The notes beneath the pieces are model-generated. The model saw only the letters and a program-made list of their open reading frames with translations. It was not told the origin of the DNA and made no database searches. The position numbers and the translations under genes were made by a program. A stretch of DNA of 64,000 bases from Polaribacter vadi (GTDB taxonomy: Bacteria > Bacteroidota > Bacteroidia > Flavobacteriales > Flavobacteriaceae), in assembly GCF_001761365.1 (NCBI RefSeq), contig NZ_CP017477.1, forward strand, positions 2,470,001-2,534,000. The letters run 5' to 3'. Positions 35,694 to 44,330 of the stretch are shown in pieces; positions within the stretch are counted from its first letter, which is position 1, and every line of letters starts with the position of its first letter.

Positions 35694-36597
35694 AATTAAA
35701 AATGATAATTTTTTCACCTTCAATTTTATACGATAATTGTAAAGGAATTGTAACAGATTGCAATGCAATATCTACATCAGCATGTGTAAAACCTCCAGAA
35801 TACAAAATATCTAAATCAATATCTTTTGTTTCAATGGTGTAGCCAAACTGATTTTCTATTTCTTTTAGCACAAAACGTAAGGCTGTACTTTTAAAATTAG
35901 ATTCTTTTTGCAACCAAGAATTTTCGTTAATATCAAAAGTATTTACAGTATCAATAGTACCATTTACTACTTTAAAAATGGTTCCTTTTGATAGCTTTAC
36001 AAGTGTATCTTTATAAGCAACACTTACTAAACCTTCATAGGTTTTAACTTCAAAATAGTTGGTTCTTTCTTTTACGTTAAACTTTGTACCTAAAACAGTT
36101 ACCTCTCCAATTTCTGTGTTTACCGTAAATTTTTTCCCTTTTTGGACTTTAAAAAAAGCTTCACCATCTAAGGTTAAATGTCTATTACTTTTCCATTTAT
36201 TTTTATTAAAAGTAATTGAAGAATTCGAGTTTAAAATTACCTCAGAATTGTCTGGTAAATTAAAGGTTTTTGTTTGCGAAAATTGCGTTTTAAAACTAGT
36301 TTCGTTATTAAAAAATAAGAAATAAGAAGTTGTTAATAACACAACAATTATTGCTGCATATTTAGAGATTTGTTTAAAGTTAAAAGGAAATACCCTTCCT
36401 TTTTTAGCGGTTTTTTGTGTTCTTAATTTAAAGTCTTCAAGTGCTTTATCAACATTTACTTTTGGTGTTTCTATTTGAGAAGCATAATGTGCAATTTTCT
36501 CTAAAGTTTTAAAATCTTTAGATTCTTGTAAACGTGCTAATTCTTCATCAGAAGTTTCTCTGTTTAGCCATTTTAAGATGTTATTTTTATCTTCCAT
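35683..36597 (-). CDS. FecR-type anti-sigma factor with DUF4974
   Basis: 304 residues. An N-terminal cytoplasmic segment contains LNRETSDEELARLQ. One membrane helix spans about 78-96. The periplasmic FecR domain (about 104-210) contains TFNLPDNSEVILNSNSSI and VTVLGTKFNVKE. The C-terminal DUF4974 (about 235-303) contacts the receptor STN domain in this family. It holds the sigma factor until the receptor signals. An ECF promoter motif (36607-36644) lies 10 bases before its ATG. Confidence 0.93.
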   Translation of the reverse strand: MEDKNNILKWLNRETSDEELARLQESKDFKTLEKIAHYASQIETPKVNVDKALEDFKLRTQKTAKKGRVFPFNFKQISKYAAIIVVLLTTSYFLFFNNETSFKTQFSQTKTFNLPDNSEVILNSNSSITFNKNKWKSNRHLTLDGEAFFKVQKGKKFTVNTEIGEVTVLGTKFNVKERTNYFEVKTYEGLVSVAYKDTLVKLSKGTIFKVVNGTIDTVNTFDINENSWLQKESNFKSTALRFVLKEIENQFGYTIETKDIDLDILYSGGFTHADVDIALQSVTIPLQLSYKIEGEKIIIFNYDN

Positions 36598-36606
36598 TTT
36601 CTGTGC

Positions 36607-36644
36607 TTCTATGTATGTAACAACTAAAAAGTAATTTACCCTAC
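36607..36644 (-). promoter_or_regulatory. ECF sigma promoter motif, copy A (fecR)
   Basis: On the minus strand: GTAGGGTAAA (36635-36644), 10 bases, GTTGTT (36619-36624), 7 bases, TAGAA (36607-36611). Element sequence and both spacings are the same as in copies B and C. It lies in the 48-bp gap between the sigma gene and fecR. Confidence 0.75.
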
Positions 36645-36645
36645 T

Positions 36646-37155
36646 TTAAATCCCATCAATTTTAGTTCTTAATTTTTTTAATGCTGATGACATTCTTTTT
36701 TCTACTGCTTTTTGCGACAGTTCTAGCATTTCTGCAATTTCTCTGTATTTTTTACCATCAATTCTATTCATTAAAAAAACCTCACGTTCACCTTCAGTTA
36801 AATCTGCAATGGCATTTTTTAGTTTTACTTTAAACTCTTCTTCTTCTAATAAATATTCAGGAGTTTGGTTATCTACATCTAAATAAGGACTACTTTTTGC
36901 GTATTCAAATACCACCTTTTGGTGCTTTATTTTATTTAGAAAAAGATTGTTAATAACTGTAAACAAGTAAGACTTTGCTTTTAAAAAATCTATTTTTCTA
37001 CAATTTTCCCATATTTTTATAAAAGCTTCTTGTGCTAAATCTAAAGAGGTATTTTTATCACCAGATTTGTAGTATGCAAAGTTACTAGCAGACTGTATAT
37101 GAGTAGTATAAAACTCATTAAAATAAATTTCATCACAAAGAGATTTATTAGTCAT
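36646..37155 (-). CDS. FecI-type ECF RNA polymerase sigma factor
   Basis: 169 residues. Region 2 is NTSLDLAQEAFIKIWENC with SYLFTVINNLFLNKIK; region 4 is LTEGEREVFLMNRIDGKKYREIAEML with SQKAVEKRMSSALKKLR. It is the first gene of sigma-fecR-receptor on the minus strand. No copy of the 38-bp motif stands before it in its own direction; a housekeeping -7 box TACCTTTG (minus, 37195-37202) does, so the sigma gene may be expressed without self-activation (inference). Confidence 0.94.
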   Translation of the reverse strand: MTNKSLCDEIYFNEFYTTHIQSASNFAYYKSGDKNTSLDLAQEAFIKIWENCRKIDFLKAKSYLFTVINNLFLNKIKHQKVVFEYAKSSPYLDVDNQTPEYLLEEEEFKVKLKNAIADLTEGEREVFLMNRIDGKKYREIAEMLELSQKAVEKRMSSALKKLRTKIDGI

Positions 37156-37199
37156 AAAAGGGTTTTAAGTGATAAAAATAAAAAAATATAATTACAAAG

Positions 37200-37237
37200 G
37201 TAGGGTAAATATATGTTTAGTTGTTTTACTATTAGAA
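37200..37237 (+). promoter_or_regulatory. ECF sigma promoter motif, copy B (lipoprotein operon, distal)
   Basis: GTAGGGTAAA (37200-37209), 10 bases, GTTGTT (37220-37225), 7 bases, TAGAA (37233-37237). It lies 101 bases upstream of the lipoprotein ATG. A second partial AGGGTAAA follows at 37237. Confidence 0.7.
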
Positions 37238-37269
37238 GGGTAAAAAAATAAACTCTTTCTAAATTAAAA

Positions 37270-37307
37270 GTAGGGTAAAATAAAACAAAGTTGTTTTATT
37301 TATAGAA
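37270..37307 (+). promoter_or_regulatory. ECF sigma promoter motif, copy C (lipoprotein operon, proximal)
   Basis: GTAGGGTAAA (37270-37279), 10 bases, GTTGTT (37290-37295), 7 bases, TAGAA (37303-37307). It lies 31 bases upstream of the lipoprotein ATG. Repeated 70 bases apart with copy B. Confidence 0.75.
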
Positions 37308-37338
37308 ACAAGAAACATTAACTTTAAAATTAATTAAA

Positions 37339-38391
37339 ATGAAAACATTAAAATTTATTTCAGCAATTGCAATAACAGCAATATTAAGTTTTACTTCATG
37401 TCAATCAGAAGAAAGCACAGAAGTTGGTACAAATCCGAACGCAAATTCATCAACTTCAACAACTGCATCTAATTATGAGAGAGCAGCAATGAACGATGGT
37501 TCTGATGATGATTTTTTAGACGGAAATTCATGTACAGAATTACTTTTTCCTTTATCAGCAACTATAAATGGAAAACCGATAACATTAATAAGTAAGTTAG
37601 ATTTTTCTACAGTTTTAAACATTATGGGAGAATTTAATGATGATAATGACACTGTTATTTTTGATTTTCCTATCAGTGTAAAAACAAGTAATTATACAGA
37701 AGTTGTTGTAAACAATCAAGCAGAGTTTAGTACTTTAAAACAACAATGTGAAACTGCAGAACAACAAGGTAAAGACGCTATTTCTTGTATAGACATTCAA
37801 TTTCCTGTAACCATGTTAACATATAATGTTACTTTAGAACAAACAGGAAGTGTTGTTGTACAATCAGAAAAACAACTATATACTTTTATGACAGGTTTAG
37901 ATGGTGATGAGTTATTTGCGGTAAATTATCCAATAAGTGCAACTTTAAGTAATGGAACATCAATTCAAATTAAAAGTGATGCAGAATTTCAAGATGCCAT
38001 TTCTGAATGTGTACAATTTGAAGATGAAAAGGACGATGCTGCAAATACTGCTACAGAAGTAGAAGCTATTTTAAGCGGTACAAAATTTAAAGTAGAAACC
38101 TTTATAACTGGAGGCGTAAACAAAGCAAATGATTATGCAAATTGGTCTATAGAATTTACAAATGATTCAAAAATTGTAGCTAAAAACATCATAAATTCTG
38201 TTTTAGGAGAAATAGAAGGTACATACACAGTAAGCTCAGAAACAGACGCTTTTGTAAATATTAATTTTGCAAATAATACTGCAGTAAGTGCTTTAAAAAA
38301 CGATTGGATTGTAAGTACTTATAGCAATACTTTAGTTACTTTAAAAAGTAAAACTGATGCTTCTGTAACATTAGCTTTTAAAAAGTTGTAA
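37339..38391 (+). CDS. Repeat-containing surface lipoprotein
   Basis: 350 residues. The signal peptide ends with the lipobox FTSC (Cys21), so it is an outer-membrane lipoprotein. A low-complexity Ser/Thr/Asn/Asp stretch (about 23-62) acts as a spacer. Then come repeated modules of about 70 residues built on Cys-x-x-L/I-x-FP: FPLSATINGKPITLIS, FPVTMLTYNV, YPISATLSNGTSIQIKS, each ending in a Cys. The C-terminal ~100 residues form a separate beta domain. No known family. It is driven by the two ECF motifs just upstream. Confidence 0.85.
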   Translation: MKTLKFISAIAITAILSFTSCQSEESTEVGTNPNANSSTSTTASNYERAAMNDGSDDDFLDGNSCTELLFPLSATINGKPITLISKLDFSTVLNIMGEFNDDNDTVIFDFPISVKTSNYTEVVVNNQAEFSTLKQQCETAEQQGKDAISCIDIQFPVTMLTYNVTLEQTGSVVVQSEKQLYTFMTGLDGDELFAVNYPISATLSNGTSIQIKSDAEFQDAISECVQFEDEKDDAANTATEVEAILSGTKFKVETFITGGVNKANDYANWSIEFTNDSKIVAKNIINSVLGEIEGTYTVSSETDAFVNINFANNTAVSALKNDWIVSTYSNTLVTLKSKTDASVTLAFKKL

Positions 38392-38424
38392 TTAAATAAA
38401 ACCGAAAAATCAGTAAATTAATAT

Positions 38425-38456
38425 ACTTAACAACTGCTTAAAACCAGTTGTTAAGT
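38425..38456 (+). terminator. Stem-loop between lipoprotein and protease genes
   Basis: Perfect 12-bp stem (38425-38436 with 38445-38456), 8-base loop, then T- and A-rich sequence. It stands inside the presumed operon, 33 bases after the lipoprotein stop and 15 before the protease ATG. It could partly terminate, or stabilise the upstream transcript so that the lipoprotein is made in excess. Confidence 0.6.
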
Positions 38457-38471
38457 TTTAAAATTTTTAAA

Positions 38472-39254
38472 ATGAAAAATATTTTTTCAAGCTTACTATT
38501 TGTTTTTGCAGTTCTTATTTCATGCACCTCAGAAACAGATGAGATGGTTACTAACAACCCAACAGATAATGTAAATACAGCATTAAACAGGCAAGCTACA
38601 GGTTCATCTGCAAATGATTTACTTTCTGATAGTAGCTTCAAAAAGATAATTGTAGAGGTTGGGTATATAGAAGGTTTTAAGCCATCAGAAACCGCTTTAA
38701 ATAATTTTAAGAATTTTATAATTAATAGAGTGCATAAGTCACAAGGAGTTGAGTTTAAGACTAAAGAAATTGCACCAACAGGAAAAGAAGTTTATACTTT
38801 AGATGAAGTAGTAAATTTAGAAAAACAACACAGAACACAATACAATGTAGGCTCAACAATTTCAATTTGGGTATTGTTTATTGATGGCAAATCTTCTAAC
38901 GATACCAATACTGGTGCAGTTTTAGGAAGTGCTTATTGGAATACGTCTTTTGTAATTTACGAAAAAACCATTCATAGTTTAAGTAATAGCCCTTTTGAAC
39001 CCAATAGAAGTTTACTAGAAACTGCTGTTATTAACCACGAATTTGGTCATCTTTTGGGTTTAACAAACTTAGGAACCAATTTACAAAGTGATCATGAAGA
39101 CACAGAACATCCAAAACATTGTAATGTAGAAAGTTGTTTAATGTTTTGGGCTGCAGAAACAAGCCAAGGAATAGGCAACATGCTTTCAGGTGGTCAAGCC
39201 CCAACATTAGACGCTCAATGCTTAGCAGATTTAAAAGCAAATGGAGGTAAATAA
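38472..39254 (+). CDS. Lipoprotein zinc metalloprotease
   Basis: 260 residues from the ATG at 38472 (the open frame begins at 38448). Lipobox LISC with Cys18. The zinc motif HEFGHLLGL is at 189-197 with catalytic Glu190. The usual third ligand position after the glycine is Asn199; a later histidine in HPKHCNVESCLMFW may take over, and LMF is the Met-turn. The pattern resembles flavobacterial membrane metalloproteases. It is anchored to the outer membrane and acts outside the cytoplasm. It lies between the lipoprotein and a beta-barrel gene. Confidence 0.85.
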   Translation: MKNIFSSLLFVFAVLISCTSETDEMVTNNPTDNVNTALNRQATGSSANDLLSDSSFKKIIVEVGYIEGFKPSETALNNFKNFIINRVHKSQGVEFKTKEIAPTGKEVYTLDEVVNLEKQHRTQYNVGSTISIWVLFIDGKSSNDTNTGAVLGSAYWNTSFVIYEKTIHSLSNSPFEPNRSLLETAVINHEFGHLLGLTNLGTNLQSDHEDTEHPKHCNVESCLMFWAAETSQGIGNMLSGGQAPTLDAQCLADLKANGGK

Positions 39255-39269
39255 AAAGAACACTAAAAA

Positions 39270-39857
39270 ATGAAAACAATATATATAACTATAGCTTTAA
39301 TGATTGTAAGTACACTTTCATTAAACGCTCAAGACGCAAACACAAAAGCAACAGCAGGTATAAAAGGAGGATATAATATTTCTTCAGTAAGTTTTGATGG
39401 AAATTCTGAAACTGAAAAGTTGCATGGCTATCATATTGGTATTTATGGAGAATCTTATATCGGAAAATATTTTGCGATACAACCAGAAATTTTATACTCA
39501 AAACAAGGATATAAAATTATAGATAATAGTGGAACATATACCCAAAAATTAGACTATTTAAACATCCCTTTAATGTTAAAGTTATATCCTGTTAAAAGCT
39601 TCTTTTTAGAAGCTGGGCCACAAATAGGTTTTTCAATTTCTCATAAAGAAACCTTCGATTCAGGATTTATTTTGTATGATACATCAAAAGAATTCGAGCC
39701 GAGTAATTTTGACTGGGGAATAAATTTAGGTACAGGTTTTAAAAGCGATGCTGGCGTAAGTTTAGGAGTTAGATATCACATAGGACAAAGTGATATTTAT
39801 AACGAAGACAAACCCAAAAATAGAGTTTGGCAAATTTATTTAGGATTCGAATTTTAA
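39270..39857 (+). CDS. Outer-membrane beta-barrel (porin family) protein
   Basis: 195 residues. Signal peptide ending LNAQD; then the small OmpA-like barrel pattern of Bacteroidetes: GIKGGYNISSVSF, YFAIQPEILYSKQGYK, LKLYPVKSFFLEAGPQIGF, VSLGVRYHIG, and a final WQIYLGFEF strand. It lies 15 bases after the protease stop, so it is the third gene of the operon. No catalytic sites. Confidence 0.88.
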   Translation: MKTIYITIALMIVSTLSLNAQDANTKATAGIKGGYNISSVSFDGNSETEKLHGYHIGIYGESYIGKYFAIQPEILYSKQGYKIIDNSGTYTQKLDYLNIPLMLKLYPVKSFFLEAGPQIGFSISHKETFDSGFILYDTSKEFEPSNFDWGINLGTGFKSDAGVSLGVRYHIGQSDIYNEDKPKNRVWQIYLGFEF

Positions 39858-39870
39858 TCATATTAAAACT

Positions 39871-39899
39871 AAAAGAGAAGTATTTTTTACTTCTCTTTT
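39871..39899. terminator. Bidirectional terminator
   Basis: Perfect 12-bp stem AAAAGAGAAGTA/TACTTCTCTTTT (39871-39882 with 39888-39899) with a 5-T loop. The right arm includes the last codons of the convergent pseudouridine synthase gene. Confidence 0.88.
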
Positions 39900-40468
39900 T
39901 TTATGAATGAATCTAATTCTTTAACACCACCAACCTCTAAAGTACCCAATTCTATCTCGCCAATTCTAACACGAATTAAACGCAAAGTTGGGAAACCAAC
40001 AGCAGCTGTCATTTTACGAACTTGTCTAAATTTTCCTTCTTTTATAATGATGGAAACCCAGCTTGTTGGGCCATGTCTTTCGTCTCTTATTTTTTGACTT
40101 CTTAAAGGAAATTTAGGATCTTCAATTAAAAAAGCTTTGCCAGGTTTTGTGGTATATTTTTTACCATCAAAACCAATTTCTACGCCTGTTTTTAGTTTTT
40201 CTACAGCTTCTTGCGTTATAATTCCATCAACTTGAACATAATATTCTTTTTCGTATTTATTACTTCTAATTTCATGGGATACTTTTCCATCTGTCGTTAA
40301 AAAAAGTAAGCCTTCAGAGGCAACATCTAAACGTCCAATTGCCATAGTTCCTTCAGGAAAATCGTATAAATCTCCTAATAATTTCTTTTTTCTCTTTGCA
40401 GGATTTACAAATTGAGAAATCATTCCCCAAGGTTTATGAATTATAAAATGTTGGTGTTTTTTTAGCAA
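39887..40468 (-). CDS. rRNA pseudouridine synthase, RsuA/RluE family
   Basis: 193 residues without an S4 domain. Catalytic Asp48 is in AIGRLDVASEGLLFLTTDG. The C-terminus has KIRDERHGPTSWVSIIIKEGKFRQVRKM, a family motif. Length and lack of S4 fit RluE, which modifies 23S rRNA near position 2457; the target is inferred. It lies 1 base downstream of the epimerase gene, so they share a transcript. Confidence 0.92.
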   Translation of the reverse strand: MLKKHQHFIIHKPWGMISQFVNPAKRKKKLLGDLYDFPEGTMAIGRLDVASEGLLFLTTDGKVSHEIRSNKYEKEYYVQVDGIITQEAVEKLKTGVEIGFDGKKYTTKPGKAFLIEDPKFPLRSQKIRDERHGPTSWVSIIIKEGKFRQVRKMTAAVGFPTLRLIRVRIGEIELGTLEVGGVKELDSFIKKEK

Positions 40469-40469
40469 A

Positions 40470-41264
40470 CTAAAGTATTTTTATTGAAACAGAAAAGGTG
40501 ATAATTCCGTTTAAAACACTCATATTTTTTTCCGAATATTTTTGGTTTGTATAAGAATTATAATGTGTAATTGGCTCTATGCAAACCATATTATTAACCT
40601 CTGTCCAAAGCATAAAATTATGAAACCCTTTTGTGGAAATTTCTAAATCTTTTTTATCAATATTTTTTAAAGTGATTTTATCGGTTTCTAAAATAGGAAA
40701 TGCATTAGAACCAGCAGTTAAAATATTGTCTAAAGTATATTCTTTGTCATTTGCAACAAAAGTTTCTTTACCAGTATCTGATAATAAAAAAGCAGGATGA
40801 TAGCCTAACATAAAAGGCATTTCCTCTTGAGAAGTAATGGTAAATTCAATTTTTAAAACACCATTTTCTAGACTAAAACTTTTTTCAAAAGAAAAATCAA
40901 AAGGCCAAAAAAGGAATTCTTCAGACGATTTTGCTGGAAATTTACTATTCTTAATTTTGGTATTTTTTTCATATTTTTTGATGAAACTAGCCGTATTTTC
41001 ATCCGAAGAAATTTCATCATAGCTCATTTCACGTAACAAACCATGTTGATCTTGAATGGCATCACCATTTTTGGTATGAATAATATAGTTGTTTTTATCA
41101 GTTGGGCCAATGACAGGAAACATTTCATCATCTGCTTTTCGCCAACCTTTATTGCCTTTTTGATGAATATATTCTTGGTTTTCTTTTTTAAAACTGATTA
41201 ATTCTCCTTTCTCAATTTTTACTTTCGACTTTTTATCAGCAGAAATTAGTGTAATTTTATTCAT
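40470..41264 (-). CDS. Aldose 1-epimerase family protein
   Basis: 264 residues. Galactose-mutarotase fold; the active-site histidine is in LGYHPAFLL (near residue 155) and the final strand carries an acidic base region with CIEPITHYN. It is of the divergent group annotated as aldose epimerase or glucose-6-phosphate epimerase-like; the sugar is unknown. A -7 box TATTTTTG (minus, 41290-41297) lies just upstream. Confidence 0.85.
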   Translation of the reverse strand: MNKITLISADKKSKVKIEKGELISFKKENQEYIHQKGNKGWRKADDEMFPVIGPTDKNNYIIHTKNGDAIQDQHGLLREMSYDEISSDENTASFIKKYEKNTKIKNSKFPAKSSEEFLFWPFDFSFEKSFSLENGVLKIEFTITSQEEMPFMLGYHPAFLLSDTGKETFVANDKEYTLDNILTAGSNAFPILETDKITLKNIDKKDLEISTKGFHNFMLWTEVNNMVCIEPITHYNSYTNQKYSEKNMSVLNGIITFSVSIKIL

Positions 41265-41316
41265 TTTTTATGTGATTGTAATATTTTATCAAAAATATAA
41301 AGACATAGTCTATATA

Positions 41317-43128
41317 TTATAAATCTTTATTTTTTTCGTACAAATTAGTAATATCTTCAATATCCTTTAAAGTATTGTTTCCTTCTTTATTTTCTAAAAC
41401 CCAAGATTCAACCAAAATTAAACTTGTTGCATTACAAGCTTGCAAACCATAAGAATAAGGTCTTATTCCCAAAGTATGTGTAAAATTAATATCGAACAAA
41501 CAATTATTTTTTAATCCTTTTTTATCTAGTATTTTATAAGTGGCATCAATAGCAATACCAGGTAACTTTAGGGTTGCTTTCTTGTTATTTATAGTTATAT
41601 TATCATTATTTATAGCCAATTTTTCTGCCTCTTTAAGACTAGCAAATTTTGCTTTTGCATGCGTTATAGAACCGTTTTTAAGTAACGATTGAAATGGATA
41701 ATCAGCTACTGTTATTTTTTTTTGACCACCACAATTTACAAACATTTTATAAGTTTTAATCTTTTCTTTTCCGTCTTTAGATGTTACAGATAAAACTGTT
41801 TCATTAGAGTTTGGAGCATTCTTGTCTATAGTAACTTTGCCTGTAATTAATTCTATACAATTAGCCTCATAAAGCGCTAAAAGTATATTTGCAGATTGTA
41901 AAGGTAAAGCTGCAATAACATTCATTAAAAAAGGCATTATTTTTTTATTTAATAATAAATAATCTTCTGCAGAAAGTAATTCTGAATGGTAATTTAATCC
42001 ATACATTAAATCATCTAAAGTTTCCATCCAATTGATAGGTTTATTGTTTTCAACAGAATCTTTAGCTTTTGTCATTTCAGATTTCATCCCTTTAAAAGAA
42101 TCTACATACTCATGTTTTGTTGCCATTAAACTTATAAAATCTAAAAAAGTAAAATTTTTATTTTCAAGTTTTTTAACAACATCTAATTTATTATCTTCTT
42201 TAAAGGCTTTTATTAACGCAGGTTTACAAAGTATTTCAAAAAATTCTTCTATATTTATAAAGCCATTTTTGTTGATTAATTTAAGAATTTGTTTCCTACT
42301 AAAATGACGATAAATTTCTCTAACAGGTTTTTTCTGTTCATATTGAAGATGAGGAAGCCAACCTTCTGCAGAATGTAAAAATATTTTAAATTTTGTAGCA
42401 TTTTTATTTTTTATAAATTTTAAAATTCCTTTTTCTTTCACAAATTTTCCATGACGATGGGCAAGTGATGTTACAACATCAAAAGCACTTAAAGAAGCAC
42501 CAAGAATGCCAATTGGGTAATTATAAAATTCATTTTTTTTAGGAAATAATTTATGGATGGGCCAAGGAGAAGCAAAATATCTTTTTTTCGGAATGTCTTT
42601 TTCTTTAAATTGATGACCATTGGCAATGACAACCGAAGAAAATTTTCTTTTTATTTGATGAACATCTGTAATTTCTACCTCATTTTTTTTTATAAATTTA
42701 ATATCAATTACTTCGTAATTTTTAAATTCAATAATATTTATTCCATACGCTATTAAAGCAGCTAAAAGTTGTTTGTATTGTTCTTGAAAATAATATCCCA
42801 AGGCAATTCTGCTATACACTTTAGCATCACTAATTGGTAATTCTTTTACATTTAATTCCTCTAAAAATTCAGGTTTTTGCTTTCTTAACCAATTACCAAA
42901 AGTTTCTTGTAATTCAGGAATTTCATCAGAAGAAATATTTGCCAAATTATAAATATCTGTAGTTTCTGGATTATAAGGCATTCCCATACCAGAATTTTTT
43001 TCTTTTTCGAAAATGGTAATACTATTTATTTTTGAACCAATTTTATTTTTATGGGTTAATATATTCTTTAATAGATATATAGCTGTAGGTCCACTCCCAA
43101 TAATTGCAAAATTATAAAGATTTTTCAT
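41317..43128 (-). CDS. FAD/NAD(P)-binding oxidoreductase-like protein
   Basis: 603 residues. The N-terminal dinucleotide fold is FAIIGSGPTAIYLL (7-20), followed by FEKEKNSGMGMPYNPET; the second nucleotide site is GILGASLSAFDVV (near 205). This is the FAD_NAD_binding_9 (HI0933-unrelated) layout. The C-terminal half is helical and ends HTLGIRPYSYGLQACNAT. The reaction is unknown. Monocistronic, with its start divergent from recA. Confidence 0.85.
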   Translation of the reverse strand: MKNLYNFAIIGSGPTAIYLLKNILTHKNKIGSKINSITIFEKEKNSGMGMPYNPETTDIYNLANISSDEIPELQETFGNWLRKQKPEFLEELNVKELPISDAKVYSRIALGYYFQEQYKQLLAALIAYGINIIEFKNYEVIDIKFIKKNEVEITDVHQIKRKFSSVVIANGHQFKEKDIPKKRYFASPWPIHKLFPKKNEFYNYPIGILGASLSAFDVVTSLAHRHGKFVKEKGILKFIKNKNATKFKIFLHSAEGWLPHLQYEQKKPVREIYRHFSRKQILKLINKNGFINIEEFFEILCKPALIKAFKEDNKLDVVKKLENKNFTFLDFISLMATKHEYVDSFKGMKSEMTKAKDSVENNKPINWMETLDDLMYGLNYHSELLSAEDYLLLNKKIMPFLMNVIAALPLQSANILLALYEANCIELITGKVTIDKNAPNSNETVLSVTSKDGKEKIKTYKMFVNCGGQKKITVADYPFQSLLKNGSITHAKAKFASLKEAEKLAINNDNITINNKKATLKLPGIAIDATYKILDKKGLKNNCLFDINFTHTLGIRPYSYGLQACNATSLILVESWVLENKEGNNTLKDIEDITNLYEKNKDL

Positions 43129-43248
43129 TTTTTTCTTTCAAAAACAATTTGTTTATAAATGTACAAAATTGAAACTAAATTATTAGGAAAATTAACCTAG
43201 TTTTTTGTAACTTGTGCAACCGAATTTAATAGATTTTTAGACAAAAAT

Positions 43249-44256
43249 ATGGCAGTAAATAAAGAAAAAGAAGCAAAACTTAAAGCATTACAACTTACAC
43301 TAGATAAGCTAGATAAAACGTATGGTAAAGGTTCTGTTATGAAGTTAGGAGATGTAGTTACTGAAGATATAGATGCAATTTCATCTGGTTCTTTAGGATT
43401 AGATTTAGCTTTAGGTGTTGGTGGTTATCCAAGAGGTAGAGTTATTGAAATTTATGGACCAGAATCTTCTGGTAAAACAACCTTAACTTTGCACGCAATT
43501 GCAGAAGCTCAAAAAGCTGGAGGAATTGCAGCATTTATTGATGCTGAACACGCATTCGATAAATTTTACGCACAAAATTTAGGAGTTGATATCGATAATT
43601 TAATTATTTCGCAACCAGATCATGGAGAACAAGCATTAGAAATTGCAGAAAACTTAATACGTTCTGGAGCAATTGATATTGTTGTAATTGATTCTGTTGC
43701 AGCATTAACACCAAAATCTGAAATTGAAGGTGAAATGGGAGATTCTAAAATGGGTCTTCATGCACGTTTAATGTCTCAAGCTTTGCGTAAATTAACAGGT
43801 ACAATTTCTAAAACAAAATGTACAGTAATTTTCATTAACCAATTAAGAGAAAAAATTGGGGTAATGTTTGGAAATCCAGAAACTACAACTGGTGGAAATG
43901 CATTAAAGTTTTATGCTTCTGTACGTTTAGATATTAGAAGAAGAACGCAAATTAAAGATGGAGACAGAGTTATTGGAAACAGTACCAAAGTTAAAGTTGT
44001 AAAAAATAAAGTAGCACCACCTTTTCAAGTTGCAGAATTTGATATTATGTATGGAGAAGGAATCTCTAAAGTTGGAGAAATTTTAGATATTGGTGTAGAA
44101 TTAGGAATTGTAAAGAAAAGTGGATCTTGGTTCAGTTATGGTGAAACCAAACTTGGGCAAGGTAGAGATTCTGTGAAAGCATTAATCAAAGACAACCACG
44201 AATTAGCAGAAGAACTTGAAGGTAAAATTAAATTTGCTATTGAAAACCAAGAATAA
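43249..44256 (+). CDS. recA: RecA recombinase
   Basis: 335 residues. Walker A GPESSGKT (70-77); Walker [11 protein letters not shown]; the L2 region and [20 protein letters not shown] are intact. It drives homologous recombination and LexA-type cleavage; no lexA is seen nearby. A strong terminator follows at 44284. Confidence 0.99.
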   Translation: MAVNKEKEAKLKALQLTLDKLDKTYGKGSVMKLGDVVTEDIDAISSGSLGLDLALGVGGYPRGRVIEIYGPESSGKTTLTLHAIAEAQKAGGIAAFIDAEHAFDKFYAQNLGVDIDNLIISQPDHGEQALEIAENLIRSGAIDIVVIDSVAALTPKSEIEGEMGDSKMGLHARLMSQALRKLTGTISKTKCTVIFINQLREKIGVMFGNPETTTGGNALKFYASVRLDIRRRTQIKDGDRVIGNSTKVKVVKNKVAPPFQVAEFDIMYGEGISKVGEILDIGVELGIVKKSGSWFSYGETKLGQGRDSVKALIKDNHELAEELEGKIKFAIENQE

Positions 44257-44283
44257 GTATTATTAAAAGTTCTAACTATTATT

Positions 44284-44320
44284 AAAACTGCTGTAGAAGT
44301 AATCAATCTATAGCAGTTTT
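44284..44320 (+). terminator. Terminator of recA
   Basis: 14-bp stem with one G-T pair (44284-44297 with 44307-44320), 9-base loop, then seven T. Confidence 0.9.
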
Positions 44321-44330
44321 TTTATTTTTA

